Positions 23,625-34,989 are shown, counted from the stretch's first letter. The stretch: DNA of 64,000 bases from Larix kaempferi (GCA_027924585.1 BSBM01001068.1:1084501-1148500); one strand, 5' to 3'. Numbers and translations: made by a program. Notes: generated from the letters alone by a model not told the origin.

Positions 23625-24841
23625 TTAAAATAACAATGATATAAACTAAAACTTAAATTAAGAAACATGATGTAATAAAATAAAACTTAAATAAAAAAAC
23701 TACATGTAATAAAAATAACGCAATACCAGAGTCAACACATTACATATAAAAACAATCATTATGTCTATTCATTTGGTTAAAAGAAAATAAAACCTACAGC
23801 AATCGACCAAAAAGACAGCATTCAGTTTGTTCATTTATTTGAGACAGTGACGACATTTCATAGCTCATTCTACTATGATCAGTGTAAGAATAAAATAACA
23901 CAGTTTCGGCAGGAGAATCATTCACGTGAATAGGATGTTGTAGAGCACAAAGTCAACATGAAACTTAAGAACAATAAATTTGCAATCATATGATTTACAA
24001 CCCCAAATAACGCAGAGCCATTCGATCCATACAATACAAAGTTGTTTTATACATGCTTCTCAATAAAATTGCAATAAAATCCCTCACACTTATTTAAAAT
24101 AAGATTGAATATGAATGTATTCAACCATAACCAAAAAAATAATAAAACCTGTCTTTGATAATTGGTCCATTGTAAAATGATTAATGATTAAACTACGAGG
24201 TGGATATTTCTAGTTCTTTCCAATCATAGAAGAGGACAGCCACCCAACTTGCCCAACTTCATCGTTGATCTAGATCACCACCCTAGACCAATGAATTTAG
24301 CTAGGCCAATTTGAACGCAACACTTTTCCCCAAGAGTCTGTAACAAGTCAAAAGATGACTTTCAAACAGAGAAAGTACTCAACAACTTGCCCTCAACATA
24401 GCAACAATTTCTCTCTATGCACACACAACCTTCTTCTCAGTGCACCATTATATAATTTTTGCCCAAGTCCTGTGTCATCTCAATCAAATCTCAAGCAAAT
24501 ATCTCGATCCCTATAATTGTGGATCTGGTCATTTGCTGAGCTTTTGACTTGAATTTGATTGATACTAAATATCTTTCTCGCTATCCACTTGTTCATTGTC
24601 TCATTGTTGCTCAAGTGTCCATTTTTATTATTAATAATAAAATAATATTTCTTGTACATAATATTCACCCGCATAAGTGTGACGCATAAGTGTGAGTACA
24701 TAGTTTTTATAACTCTTTTACAAAATACTAATTGTTTGGAGAATATTTCTCAAAAAAACATTAAATCAAATGATTCAAAAGCCTTGGGGTTATTACAGAG
24801 AAGTATATATGGGTGTAGTTAGAACCCCTCCAAGCTCTATT
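23625..24841. other. AT-rich spacer
   Basis: No gene or element terminus is seen. A 73-codon minus-strand frame near 24480-24701 has no recognisable content. Confidence 0.5.
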
Positions 24842-24846
24842 GCCAC
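24842..24846. repeat. 5-bp target-site duplication GCCAC, left
   Basis: GCCAC immediately precedes the left LTR and is repeated immediately after the right LTR at 29066-29070. Confidence 0.95.
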
Positions 24847-25231
24847 TGTTAGGAACCTATGTCAACCCTTCTCTTTACTATGTTAGTATATTGTTGTTGG
24901 ACGCATATGCTTTGTAAGTCGTCCCGTAGTATTTGTTGTTCCGTAGTTTATATTAGCCCATAGTATTGACCCATAGTATTGGATGCATATGCTTTGTAAG
25001 TCGTCCCGTAGTATTATATGTCCCATGGTTTTGACTCATAGTATTGGGCATAGACTTAGTATATAAGTGTGTGTTGAGGTCATTGAAGGCACCGTGAAGT
25101 TAATTGTATTGAGCTTGCTCAAAGGAGGTTGCCCCCTCGAAGTGGCCCGTGATCAATATAAAAGCGATTCTGTTCTATTATTTCTGATATCTCGTGTATT
25201 TGCATTAATTAATTATTGCAGGTACATCACA
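24847..25231 (+). repeat. left LTR (385 bp)
   Basis: The LTR begins TGTTAGGAACC and ends GGTACATCACA. A TATA box candidate TATATAAG lies at 25060-25067. The U3 part carries an internal direct repeat of about 82 bp (GCATATGCTTTGTAAGTCG at 24903 and 24985) and several CATAGTATTG words, which could be promoter elements. Short open frames inside are not genes. Confidence 0.97.
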
Positions 25232-25233
25232 TC

Positions 25234-25245
25234 TGGTATCAGAGC
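25234..25245 (+). promoter_or_regulatory. primer binding site for initiator Met tRNA
   Basis: TGGTATCAGAGC starts two bases after the left LTR. It is the standard complement to the 3' end of plant initiator methionine tRNA, used to prime minus-strand DNA synthesis. Confidence 0.97.
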
Positions 25246-26137
25246 ACTTTCCTTGGCACAAGTGAGAATTTTTTTTTTTTTTTGGGCAGCGACTTTTAGA
25301 TCAATTTCTGAAACTTTCTGCACAAAATCAGAAGAAACCAATTGCATATCTGAATTCCTCTTTCAAAAATACGCAGTTTCAAAAAATAAATCATCTCATT
25401 TGGAGTTATAAAAGTGGAGATATCGCAGATTTAAAATCAGCAATTTTTCAGAATTTCGGTGACGGCCGCAGAAATTGCAGCGATAAAATATTTTGACCGA
25501 GTGCCCAGATTTCTATTCCGCTTTCATGGGTAGAAGCAGAGTGATTGTTCCAGTTCCGGAAACATGCTATAATAGCGATTCGGAGCAATATAGATCCGGT
25601 TTTTGAACATTGGGTGGAATTTCTGCCCAATTTTTTTTTTCTGTTGCAGGTTCGGATCTGGGAATAATCCCTATCCGCTTAACTGTGGGAAGTACTTTGC
25701 CATAAGCCCTAAAAATCATTGTGAGGAGTACCACAGGAACCCCGAAGTAGCTGGCCATTGAGAGGACCTGCCAAGTGAAAAGGGCAACGACCCCTACCTG
25801 ATTGACTAGTTCCCACCTGTGAGGTAAACCAAGAGCTGTCGTTTGTGGCAAAGCGGTTATCAGTTTTACCTGAGCCGTGGAGTGAGGGGTACTGCCCCAA
25901 TACGCAAGCCGTCAGACAACATTGGTGGCCGAGTGAAAACCCTGAACTGTTAGGAAGCCGCACATACCTGGGGTCCATATCTACTTTCAGCTGAACTATT
26001 GTCAATCACTGCTGAACTGTTTCAGATCCATTTTGCACACCGTTCCAGATCCAGCCGTTCGGCGTTGTTCCAGATTCCTTCCGAGCCGTAGCCGCTCCAG
26101 TCTGAAAAAGAAAAAAAAAAAAAAAAAAAACCTGGTT
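25246..26137 (+). other. retrotransposon leader (5' untranslated)
   Basis: About 890 bases separate the PBS from the first in-frame ATG. The stretch contains a T-run near 25269-25284 and an A-run near 26108-26130 just before gag. No splice or packaging signal can be identified by eye. Confidence 0.6.
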
Positions 26138-28651
26138 ATGGTTGTCACCCATGCAGGAGCACACACCATGGAGGAAGCACTTACAGCGATCCAAACCAAA
26201 CTCCAAGATCTGGATGAAAAATTTCTCAGCCTCCATCTTCAGCATTCAACCATGAACAATACCAGACAGCTAGAATCTTTTGCAGCCACCGGGTTCTCTG
26301 CTTCTAGCACTTTTCGTGGGCCGAAGCTTGATTTTCCTCGCTTCAATGGTACTTATCCGACTGGATGGATATATCGAGCAGAACAATATTTCAGTCTGCA
26401 TAATACTTTTGATGTTCAGAAAGTTCCACTTGCATCCTTTCATTTGGAACAGGAAGCCCTTCAATGGTACCGTTGGTACATCAAAGCTCATCCCGAGCCA
26501 AACTGGAAAGATTTTTGCCAACTCATTTTGCCACGATTTGGTCCTAGTGCTTTTGACGACTTCACAGGAGCACTCACTAAACTTCACCAAACTGGCACAG
26601 TGAGAGAGTATCAGATGGAATTTGAGAAACTAGCCAATCACACAGAAGGATTGTCTGATGAATTCTACAGGAGTTGTTTTATTAGTGGTCTCAAGGATGA
26701 AATCCGCTCAGAGGTCAAAATGTTTTGTCCCAACACAATGATGGAAGTCCTAGGGTTGGCTAAGTTGGCTGAGGACAAGATCGCAGCTCAACAACGCTCC
26801 AAACCCACCTTTGTTCCCTTCAGAAATATGGGTTCCCAACGACCTCCCATCACGCCTGCTCCTCAACCAACTCCTATCAAGCATTTGTCTGAAATAGAAA
26901 TGCAGACACGCCGAGAAAAAGGGCTTCGCTATAATTGTGATGAGAAATTCACTCGGGGACATAGATGTGTTCAACAAAAGCTCTATATCTTGGATGTGGA
27001 TTCTCCGCCTGCCTTAGAACTTGGTGAAGAAGCTACAGATACAGTAGATGATCCGGTCGACATGCAACACCCGCCTGTTGACACCCCATATCAGGACGAT
27101 CCACCCGAGATCTCTCTCCATGCTGTAACCGGTGTCACCACCCCACAAACAATGCAGGTCAGGGGATACTTCAAGAAGCTCCCTCTTACCATACTCATTG
27201 ATTTTGGTAGCACTCATAACTTCATTGACCCTCTAATTGCCAAACAGGCTGATTGTTTTGTCCATCCTTGCTCCAACTTTGAAGTCATGGTTGCCAATGG
27301 GGGCACCTTACCTTGCAAGGGGAAGTGTCACAATGTGCGTATCTCTATGGAAGATTATAACCTACGCTCCGACATGTTTGGCTTGTCCTTAGGAGGATGT
27401 GATGTGGTTTTGGGCGTTCAATGGTTACGCACACTTGGCCCCATCTTATGGGATTTTGCTGAACTTTGGATGCAGTTTAAAGTCAATGGGGCACAACACA
27501 AATTTTGGGGCTTACAACCAGGGTCTCTCTGCATCATCAGTTCACATCGCCTGGAAAAAATCCTTAAGAAGAATTCACATGGTGTCATCGCTCAGCTCAA
27601 TTCCATTCAGATGCACCCATCAACAGTCTCCACTACTTCCTTGGATAGATATGCAGGTATCTTTGCTGAACCAATGAGCTTGCTGCCTTCAAGAGACCTT
27701 TCCGGTAAGAATGTAACCACATCTACCTCTCAGCAGGAAATGATGGCTATTTTGCATGTAGTACAGAAGTGGCAGCCATACCTATTAGGGAATTATTTCT
27801 GCATCAAGACTGATCTCCCGAGTCTGGAAATTTTTTTGGAACAATGGGTCTCCTCCCCAACACACCTGCAATGGGTTACCCAACTCATGGGTTGTCCCTA
27901 TGTGATCACTTACAAGAAGGGTAAGGACAATATGGTGGAATATGCTCCTTCTCGCACAATTGATGACCCAGTTTCTCTTACAGCTCTTTCTCTGCTTGTT
28001 CCAAATTGGTTGCAATATGTTCAACAGGGCTATCTCTTCTATGAGCTCCATGCTTCTTCATCAATAGGGCACTCTGGGTTCTGCAAAATGTATGACCGAG
28101 AACAATGTAACTTCTTTTGGTTGGGACTAAAAATGACAATTCAACAGATGGTGGCTGACGATGATACTTTCCAAGTCAACAAGGGGGAAACGACACTCCT
28201 TTCGGGATTGCTCAAACCCGTGGCCATCCCTACACAGCTTTGGCCAACTATTTCTATGGATTTCCTAGCAGCGCTCTGGTGGTACAATACCACATCTCAA
28301 AGGACACCATATGAAGCAGGCTATGGAAAAACACCGCCTGTTCTTCTTCCATACACCCTTAGCAGCTCTCCAGTTCAGGAAATTGACTCGGTTCTTCGAC
28401 ACCGCGATCAGATTCTTCTCATTCTGCAGGACAATCTTCACATGGCCAGAATTCGCCTGAAACAACAAGCCGATCAGCACCGTTCTGAACGCATTTTCCA
28501 CGTAGCTGACAGGGTTCTTCTTCATCTACAGCCTTCCAAGCAATCCTCCTTGACACTCCAAAGGCGTCAGTGGCCCGAAATGCAAACCGAGGATGCTACC
28601 GAGGAACCACTCCTTCAGATTCTGCAGCAATTTCTCCAACCAAAGCTTTGA
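26138..28651 (+). CDS. Ty3/gypsy gag-protease with deleted pol, single open frame (837 aa)
   Basis: The start is ATG 26138 (MVVTHAGAHTMEEAL); the frame is open further upstream but has no earlier ATG in good context. The capsid-like gag region covers roughly residues 65-200 (FPRFNGTYPTGWIYRAEQYF, then ALQWYRWY and LPRFGPSAFDDF). A zinc-knuckle remnant RYNCDEKFTRGHRC lacks the first Cys. The protease motif reads LIDFGSTHNFI with Phe in place of Ser in DSG, and LGVQWL follows. After FAEPMSLLPSRD, the usual entry to RT, the frame jumps to RNase H (QQEMMAILHVVQKWQPYLLG, YKKGKDNMVEYAPSR). It continues with a degraded integrase zinc region, skips the core after SMDFLAAL, and resumes at WYNTTSQRTPYEAGYG and the integrase C-terminus. 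The last codons are out of frame with a typical chromovirus end (EDKAFSKGEG), so a late shift is likely. Confidence 0.9.
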   Translation: MVVTHAGAHTMEEALTAIQTKLQDLDEKFLSLHLQHSTMNNTRQLESFAATGFSASSTFRGPKLDFPRFNGTYPTGWIYRAEQYFSLHNTFDVQKVPLASFHLEQEALQWYRWYIKAHPEPNWKDFCQLILPRFGPSAFDDFTGALTKLHQTGTVREYQMEFEKLANHTEGLSDEFYRSCFISGLKDEIRSEVKMFCPNTMMEVLGLAKLAEDKIAAQQRSKPTFVPFRNMGSQRPPITPAPQPTPIKHLSEIEMQTRREKGLRYNCDEKFTRGHRCVQQKLYILDVDSPPALELGEEATDTVDDPVDMQHPPVDTPYQDDPPEISLHAVTGVTTPQTMQVRGYFKKLPLTILIDFGSTHNFIDPLIAKQADCFVHPCSNFEVMVANGGTLPCKGKCHNVRISMEDYNLRSDMFGLSLGGCDVVLGVQWLRTLGPILWDFAELWMQFKVNGAQHKFWGLQPGSLCIISSHRLEKILKKNSHGVIAQLNSIQMHPSTVSTTSLDRYAGIFAEPMSLLPSRDLSGKNVTTSTSQQEMMAILHVVQKWQPYLLGNYFCIKTDLPSLEIFLEQWVSSPTHLQWVTQLMGCPYVITYKKGKDNMVEYAPSRTIDDPVSLTALSLLVPNWLQYVQQGYLFYELHASSSIGHSGFCKMYDREQCNFFWLGLKMTIQQMVADDDTFQVNKGETTLLSGLLKPVAIPTQLWPTISMDFLAALWWYNTTSQRTPYEAGYGKTPPVLLPYTLSSSPVQEIDSVLRHRDQILLILQDNLHMARIRLKQQADQHRSERIFHVADRVLLHLQPSKQSSLTLQRRQWPEMQTEDATEEPLLQILQQFLQPKL

Positions 28652-28667
28652 GGACAAAGCTTTTTCT

Positions 28668-28680
28668 AAGGGAGAGGGGA
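28668..28680 (+). promoter_or_regulatory. polypurine tract
   Basis: AAGGGAGAGGGGA abuts the right LTR and is the expected plus-strand primer. Confidence 0.93.
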
Positions 28681-29065
28681 TGTTAGGAACCTATGTCAAC
28701 CCTTCTCTTTACTATGTTAGTATATTGTTGTTGGACGCATATGCTTTGTAAGTCGTCCCGTAGTATTTGTTGTTCCGTAGTTTATATTAGCCCATAGTAT
28801 TGACCCATAGTATTGGATGCATATGCTTTGTAAGTCATCCCATAGTATTATATGTCCCATGGTTTTGACTCATAGTATTGGGCATAGACTTAGTATATAA
28901 GTGTGTGTTGAGGTCATTGAAGGCACCGTGAAGTTAATTGTATTGAGCTTGCTCAAAGGAGGTTGCCCCCTCGAAGTGGCCCGTGATCAATATAAAAGCG
29001 ATTCTGTTCTATTATTTCTGATATCTCGTGTATTTGCATTAATTAATTATTGCAGGTACATCACA
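28681..29065 (+). repeat. right LTR (385 bp)
   Basis: Identical to the left LTR except G to A at 28837 and 28842 (left 25003 and 25008), both at CpG sites within the second internal repeat. Confidence 0.97.
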
Positions 29066-29070
29066 GCCAC
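29066..29070. repeat. 5-bp target-site duplication GCCAC, right
   Basis: Matches 24842-24846, confirming the element boundaries. Confidence 0.95.
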
Positions 29071-29950
29071 ACTGCCTGCATGCTACACGTTGTTGGTTGT
29101 CAACAACGGAATTCCAAGCATGGCCAAATGGATTCACTTGTCTTGACCAAGATATTTAGAGAACGATTTTGTCTGTGGTATCGTCCACAAGGAAACATTG
29201 AAGCAAATATAGGGATTGTTTCAATTGTTTTTTTTTCTAATAAAATTAGTACAATACCTACATTTTTAAAAATGGTAGTGTTAGTGTTATTCAATGGTTC
29301 TATCTCATTTCTATGTTCATTTTTAAAAATGGTTGATATTTAATTTATATTTAAAAGTGGTAGTGCTAGTGTTACTCAATAGTTATATCTCATTTCCATG
29401 TTCATAGAGTTAGTTTTAATGTAATAATTATCGATCATTATGTACAATTCCTAAAATTAATACATCTTAAAAGTATATAATACCACATTTCAATAAGCAC
29501 TATAATAAAATAGAATTTCAATTTTTAATTCAAAACTAATATCTTAATATAATTTAGGAGAAAAAATTGTTGATTTTTTTTAATTATATCAATTATAATT
29601 TTAAACTATATCAATCAATTTAAAATCATTGATTTTCTCAACAACTATATTATTTATATTATGCATAATACATAAATAAATATAATTTCACTTTGCATAT
29701 TTTCATGTCTAATATATTTAAATTAAAAAAATATAATCATTCAATATTTAGTTTTAATATTTTTTATATAAAATATTATATTTAACATTCAAATATTTTT
29801 CTATTAAAAATTTAGTTATACCAAATATATGTAATAAGAATATTATATATTATAATGATAAGAAATTATTTATATTATTCAACACATTTATGATTTAATA
29901 AATTTACTTATAGAAACAATATTGCAACGTTAAATTGAAACTATTATATA
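29071..29950. other. AT-rich spacer
   Basis: No gene is recognised. The first 250 bases are less AT-rich and may be older element DNA. A partial duplication (TTTTTAAAAATGGT with TCTCATTTC.ATGTTCAT) spans about 29265-29410. Confidence 0.5.
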
Positions 29951-30165
29951 TGAATACGTTATTTAAATAATGTTACATAAAATATATTTCTTATTTGTTA
30001 ATATAAATAAGGAATTAATTAATGAATACGTTATTTAAATAATGTTACATAAAATATATTTCTTATTTGTTAATATAAATAAGGAATTAATTAAGGAATA
30101 CGTTAATTAAATAATGTTACATAAAATATATTTCTTATTTGTTAATATAAATAAGGAATTAATTA
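29951..30165 (+). repeat. 72-bp tandem repeat, three copies
   Basis: GAATACGTTATTTAAATAAT followed by TTACATAAAATATATTTC starts at about 29951, 30023 and 30095 with almost no differences. The near identity indicates recent amplification. Confidence 0.9.
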
Positions 30166-30200
30166 ATTAGTTATAATAAGTGCAACATATTATTTGTGTA

Positions 30201-30368
30201 AAAAGATATTAGTTCAATTGAATGAATTTAAAAAAAGAATGGTTTAAGATATCCTTATGATTAAGTAATTTAATATGTTAAATGAAAAGATATTAGTTCA
30301 ATTGAATGAATTTAAAAAAAAATGGTTTAAGATATCCTTATGATTAAATAATTTAATATGTTAAATAT
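30201..30368 (+). repeat. 84-bp tandem repeat, two copies
   Basis: AAAAGATATTAGTTCAATTG starts at 30201 and 30285. The copies differ by a few bases. Confidence 0.85.
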
Positions 30369-30887
30369 ATTTAAAGTTAGTACATTATTATTATTATTAT
30401 ATTTTAAGAAATTCTTAAAATTATTTTTTTAAATGATATTCTCAAAATATATTGAAAAAAAAACTAACACCAGTATATATAATTGTAAAAGATATTATGA
30501 TTATTAAACAATTTAATATCAATTAATTTTAGTAATTCTTAATAATACAAAATCATAAATTTTAATTAAAATCAATATAATATACACTTTAATAAAATTT
30601 GTTGAATATACTCTACGAAGTTAACACATTAATACATCTTTGAAGTTAACACATTAATATATCATAATGAGCTAAATTTGCGCTTAGTTTCACAGCACAC
30701 TACAGGGAAAAATCTAATTTTGATTTTAATATATTTTATAATAATTATTTTGTTATATATAATGATTATAGTTTTGAAAACAAAAACGAAGGACTTTATG
30801 AATTTAAAAAAAAATATTTTACTAAAAAAATTCAATTTAAAAAAATTATTGTTATTATCATATCATAATTATACCAATAGGTGTTTA

Positions 30888-31510
30888 TATCTTAGAATTT
30901 GGGGTGGACTATCATCTATGATTTTCCTAAGTTGAAGAAGGATGTGACAAGTGTACTTTCTAGATTGATTTTATAGAAGTCGTTCAAAATTCGAAATGTA
31001 CAATTATATAAAAAAAGAAATATAAAAAATAACTGGTATTTGATGCATGGATTACTTGTAACTTATCCATGGATGACATGTAGTGACACACAACCCATTT
31101 AACTAAAGAAGGCATAGAAAACAACAAATAAATAAAGCTAAGCATGGAGAACAAGTAATAGATAAATTTAATGGCACTTAACTTGTAACTTATCAGTGTT
31201 CATCGACAACAAGTTAAGTGGCTGTGCTAGTATCTTAGAATTTGGGGTGGACTACCATTTATGCTTTCCCAAGATTACATGAAGATGAGACAAGTGTATT
31301 GTCCAGATTGATTTTACTGCAGTCATTCAAAATTTGAAAATAACAATTATAAAAGAAAAAAGAATATAAAAAATAACCTGTAGTTGATGTAATGCATGGA
31401 CAAGGGGATTCTTGGAAAACAACAAGTAACAAAAAACTTATTACGTCTTTGTGACACTTAACTTGTGGCCTATTAGTGTTCACTGGCCACAAGTTAAGTG
31501 GACATGTGCT
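30888..31510 (+). repeat. 343-bp spaced duplication with hairpin-forming segments
   Basis: TATCTTAGAATTTGGGGTGG at 30888 and 31231 opens a ~170-base duplicated segment. Between and after the copies lie two related inverted repeats. CACTTAACTTGT/ACAAGTTAAGTG is at 31175-31186 and 31209-31220. A perfect 15-bp pair CACTTAACTTGTGGC/GCCACAAGTTAAGTG is at 31455-31469 and 31486-31500. No gene is visible; an old foldback or MITE-like family is possible. Confidence 0.65.
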
Positions 31511-31569
31511 AGTATTTATATTCATTTAAAATTAGACCATTTGCCTTGTAATTAAATTGGTTTGCAGAA

Positions 31570-31900
31570 CTCTATAGCCACTCACTGAATTTGATTGTCT
31601 TATTTGTATCGTTTTACTTTTACGATCTGTTTGTCTTTATTTTTTATACCTAGTGGTTCCTATTTAAAATAGATTTGTGATTTCATTAATAACTAATTAG
31701 TGATAAACATTAAATAAATAAGAAAAACAGAAAGACCAAGAAAGATGATAGCGGAAAGAGAGCATAAGCCCATTCAACTTTATTATTCACATGAACATAG
31801 CTTAAATATAATGTTTACAAGTAACTACCTTCAACCATCAAGTAACAGTGAGGTTGTTAATCTAATTAGGACTTTAAGATTAGAGCTAGGGTTTCTAACA
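31570..31900 (-). repeat. LTR-like segment of a minus-strand retroelement
   Basis: On the minus strand a polypurine run AAGAGGGGAT (31910-31901) is followed at 31900 by TGTTAGAAACCCTAG, a typical LTR start. About 110 bases on is AATAATAAAG, a possible polyadenylation signal. The far end is not determinable because no partner LTR is in view. Confidence 0.5.
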
Positions 31901-32649
31901 ATCCCCTCTTAATCAAAAGTCCATACAAAAGTACCAGCTAGCAACAAAAACTAGTGCAAGAGCTGACATCACGTCCATGTCTTCAACCTGTAACCCATGG
32001 TTTGAAATCTCATGGATGTCGATGAAGATTCGCCTGAAAATGTGCCAAATGGATGCCAAAACCAAGTGATAACCTATAGATTTTCATTGAAGTGAAACCA
32101 AAAACCGATGAGAGAAAAAATCACTGAAGAGAGCTGAGTTGGATTCAAAGTCCAACATATCTCATAACCTAAAAAATGGTTGACAAATATGAATGCACCA
32201 ATCAAATATGCAAGATCCAAAGATCATCCTTGTAAGTGAACAAATAAGTTCACAAAAAATCTCTAAAAAATGACACATAAAAAAATGTCAATAATCAATA
32301 GACAGAAAAGTGTCAAAAGGCATTCAAAACCTGTATCCATAACCTATAATCGTAAAAGTCCCGTAGGTAGTAAACCAGGTGAATCACTAGTACTATCTCA
32401 AATCTATAATCCAAAGTCATCAAACATCAATCCTAAAAACATCATCCTAAAACCATAATCGATCCCAAAGCATGATAACATGTAAACAATCCTCAAAAGT
32501 GGACTTCAAAAGTTGAAGTCGACAACCTCATCAATATTCCCCCCTATCAACTGAAAGGTGATAAGTCCTAAAGAAAATCCCCCTAAAAGGAGAAAGGGAT
32601 AATCAAACGAAATTTGAGCAGAGCCTAAAGACTTGATTTTCAAATCAAA

Positions 32650-33420
32650 ACACTCCTGTCCATTTGTAGTAGTAATATCTCCAATAAAACATGTTTGTAC
32701 CTATTTATGGATCCGACTGTAAGATTTCTCTAACAACTTGGATTCCAATAACTAGCACCAAGTATTCATCCATCTCAAATGTAATTGTTTTCATTGTTTC
32801 TTTTTCTTCTACTAAAACCTGTCTGAGAAGTGATTGACTTCCCACAAAAAATGCATGGGTGAAGATCAAAACACTGGAATTCCCAATGTCCAACTCGATG
32901 ATAGTGTTGGAATTGTTCAAGCTCTTTGTTCAACAAATTATCATCATCATCCTTATCAACATTTTCATTAACACCCTAATCAACATTATGTACATGTTCC
33001 TGTTCTATATCATCTTGTACCTATTCCTGCTCATCCTCTTCACATTCAACCTTTCTATCAACATCAAACAAAAATCCACTACTCACAAACTTGAGTGGTT
33101 TTATATAATTAGGAATATGAAAAAGTTCCTCATTAACCTTTTCATAGCCTAAACCACATTTGTTTCGTTTAAACTGAACATCTTCCCAAGGACGAACAAA
33201 ATTATGCTGATCCTTCAATCCATCTGTCAAATTATTGACTTTATCCACTTTGTTGTCAGTGTCATCAACCAAAACTATACTGAACTGGTGCTCACAATCA
33301 ACACGTACATATTTGTTATTTGATTTCTTAGAGACATCATTTTCATCTGATTTACAATCAAATAATGGATTATGTTGAAAGAGAATTAAATCAAACTTTT
33401 GATGTCGAACAAGACTTAAT
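32650..33420 (-). pseudogene. minus-strand retroelement coding remnant
   Basis: The minus strand carries coherent but broken protein. One open block (33272 to 33021) contains HNFVRPWEDVQF, GLGYEK, FHIPNYIKPLKFVSSGFL. Downstream, after TAG codons, there is an acidic stretch and HWEFQCFDLHPCIFCGKS, a Cys/His cluster that looks metal-binding. I recognise the style as plant LTR-retroelement polyprotein but cannot assign the family. Together with the LTR-like segment at 31570-31900 it may be one decayed element. Confidence 0.4.
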
Positions 33421-34429
33421 TCTTCTATTAAAAAAATGTTTTAAACTTTTAACATGTCTACCTTTCTATGCATCACTTGCAGAGTGTTCCTTTGTTTAGT
33501 GAAACTGTGGGTTCTATCATTGTGTTGATTAATGTTTGGAGTTGATGAAATAATTCTTCAATTTTTGTCATTCTTTTAATGATAAGAATTCAAAAATTAG
33601 AGTTTTTTCTTAATGTGAAAGTGTGATTATGTTTAATTTAATTAAACAAACCATGGCACCCTATAAATTTCCAAGACCCTCTTATTCAATTTCAGGCGGG
33701 TCTAGGTGACATGGAAATTTTTTTCAATTTTATTAAGTAAAATAACCTATTATAACTCCTTCAAAGAACCTTATATCTTATTTATAATCTAAATTACAAT
33801 TCCCTTTTAACTCCCAAAGACACCTTATAGCTACTCAAAATGAGAGACCTTATCACTCCTTTACAAGTTAAGAGAAAGAATATAATTATGAATCCTTTAC
33901 AAATGTCCTCATATTATTTATATGGAATTTATAACCTCATATCCTCTTGTTTAGAAAGGAATTCAAATACAATTCAAAATTATATTTGTGACCTTTTCAA
34001 AAAAAAGAAAATTGCATTTTCACTAAACTTTATAATACCCTTGGCTTTTGCAAATTTCCAAATGTAAATGAAGTGAAAAAATACTTTTGTGGAATAATAT
34101 GTGAACTTGCAAACCTTTCCCTCTTTGGAAATGCTTTTGGTCAACTATTGTAGTGACTTCTCACACATAGTCAAGGCATCAAGCCTCTTCAATATAGTTG
34201 TTTGTTGGATTCGTGACCTTCAAACCATTAAAATCCATCATGTACTGTACATGAATCCTCTACTAGCTAGATCGGTGATCGTTTTCGAGCAAAAAGGATT
34301 TTCCAAATGCAGTTATAACAAGCACATGAATTCTCCATGCAAATAGCTCTGCAACATGAAAACATTCCAGGATGTCTCCTCTTCTTTGAACAAGCATCAA
34401 TCTCTCTTCCTCATGGATCTAACATCACT
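33421..34429. other. AT-rich spacer
   Basis: No convincing gene is seen. Small open frames near 33840-34340 lack recognisable motifs. Confidence 0.45.
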
Positions 34430-34962
34430 CTAAACACTTGTGAGCTTGAATATGAGAGTCAGATGATTAACCTGCAGGGTTATGTTGATTCAGATTGGGC
34501 AGGTAGTGCCGTAGATAGGAAGAGCACTTCAGGGTGTTGCTTCAGTATGGGATTTGGTGAGACATCCTATGGTTTACCAGGAAGCAGTCATGTGTAACAC
34601 TGAGTACAGTCGAAGCAGAGTATGTTGCAGCTTGTTCAGCTAGTTGTGAGGCAGTATGGCTTAGGAAGCTACTGTCTGATTTGTCTAATATCCAGTTAGA
34701 GGTGACTTGTATATTCTGTGACAACCAGAGTTGTGTGAAGTTGTCCTAGAGCTCGTTGTTCCACAACAAGTCGAATCATATTGAGATCAAGTACCACTAT
34801 ATCAGAGATATGGTGTAGAGAGGAGCAGTGAAGCTCCAGTATGTAGCGATGAACAAGAAGATGGCCGGTGTGTTGACCAAGCTGCTAGCCAGAGTGAAGT
34901 TCGATTACTTCAGAGAGAAGCTTGGTGTTCTCTAGATTGAGGTTCCTTCCAAGAGGAATTAA
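34430..34962 (+). pseudogene. Ty1/copia pol C-terminus (RNase H), 5'-truncated
   Basis: The fragment encodes the copia RNase H end: GYVDSDWAGSAVDRKSTSGC, then after a frameshift near 34560 WFTRKQSCVTLSTVEAEYVA, EAVWLRKLL, FCDNQS, NKSNHIEIKYHYIRDMV and MAGVLTKLLARVKFDYFREKLG. Internal TAG codons fall near 34747, 34816 and 34933. The final TAA is at 34960. Everything upstream of RNase H is missing. Domain order and motifs are diagnostic of Ty1/copia. Confidence 0.9.
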
Positions 34963-34989
34963 TGAGTCTAGAAGACGCAGATGCACATG

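Larger units (their letters stand above)
24842..29070 (+). mobile_element. complete Ty3/gypsy (chromovirus-like) LTR element, internally deleted
   Basis: Two 385-bp LTRs with TG...CA ends bracket a 3449-bp interior. A 5-bp target duplication GCCAC lies at 24842-24846 and 29066-29070. A tRNA-iMet primer binding site and a polypurine tract sit in the expected places. The LTRs differ at only two positions, so insertion was recent. Domain order gag, protease, RNase H, integrase identifies Ty3/gypsy. Nearly all of RT and the integrase core are absent, so it must be non-autonomous. Confidence 0.97.

Noticed and set aside
17150-23660. Target-site duplication for the full LINE
   Set aside because: Both flanks are simple A/T-rich DNA. 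Short matches exist but none is long or exact enough to trust.
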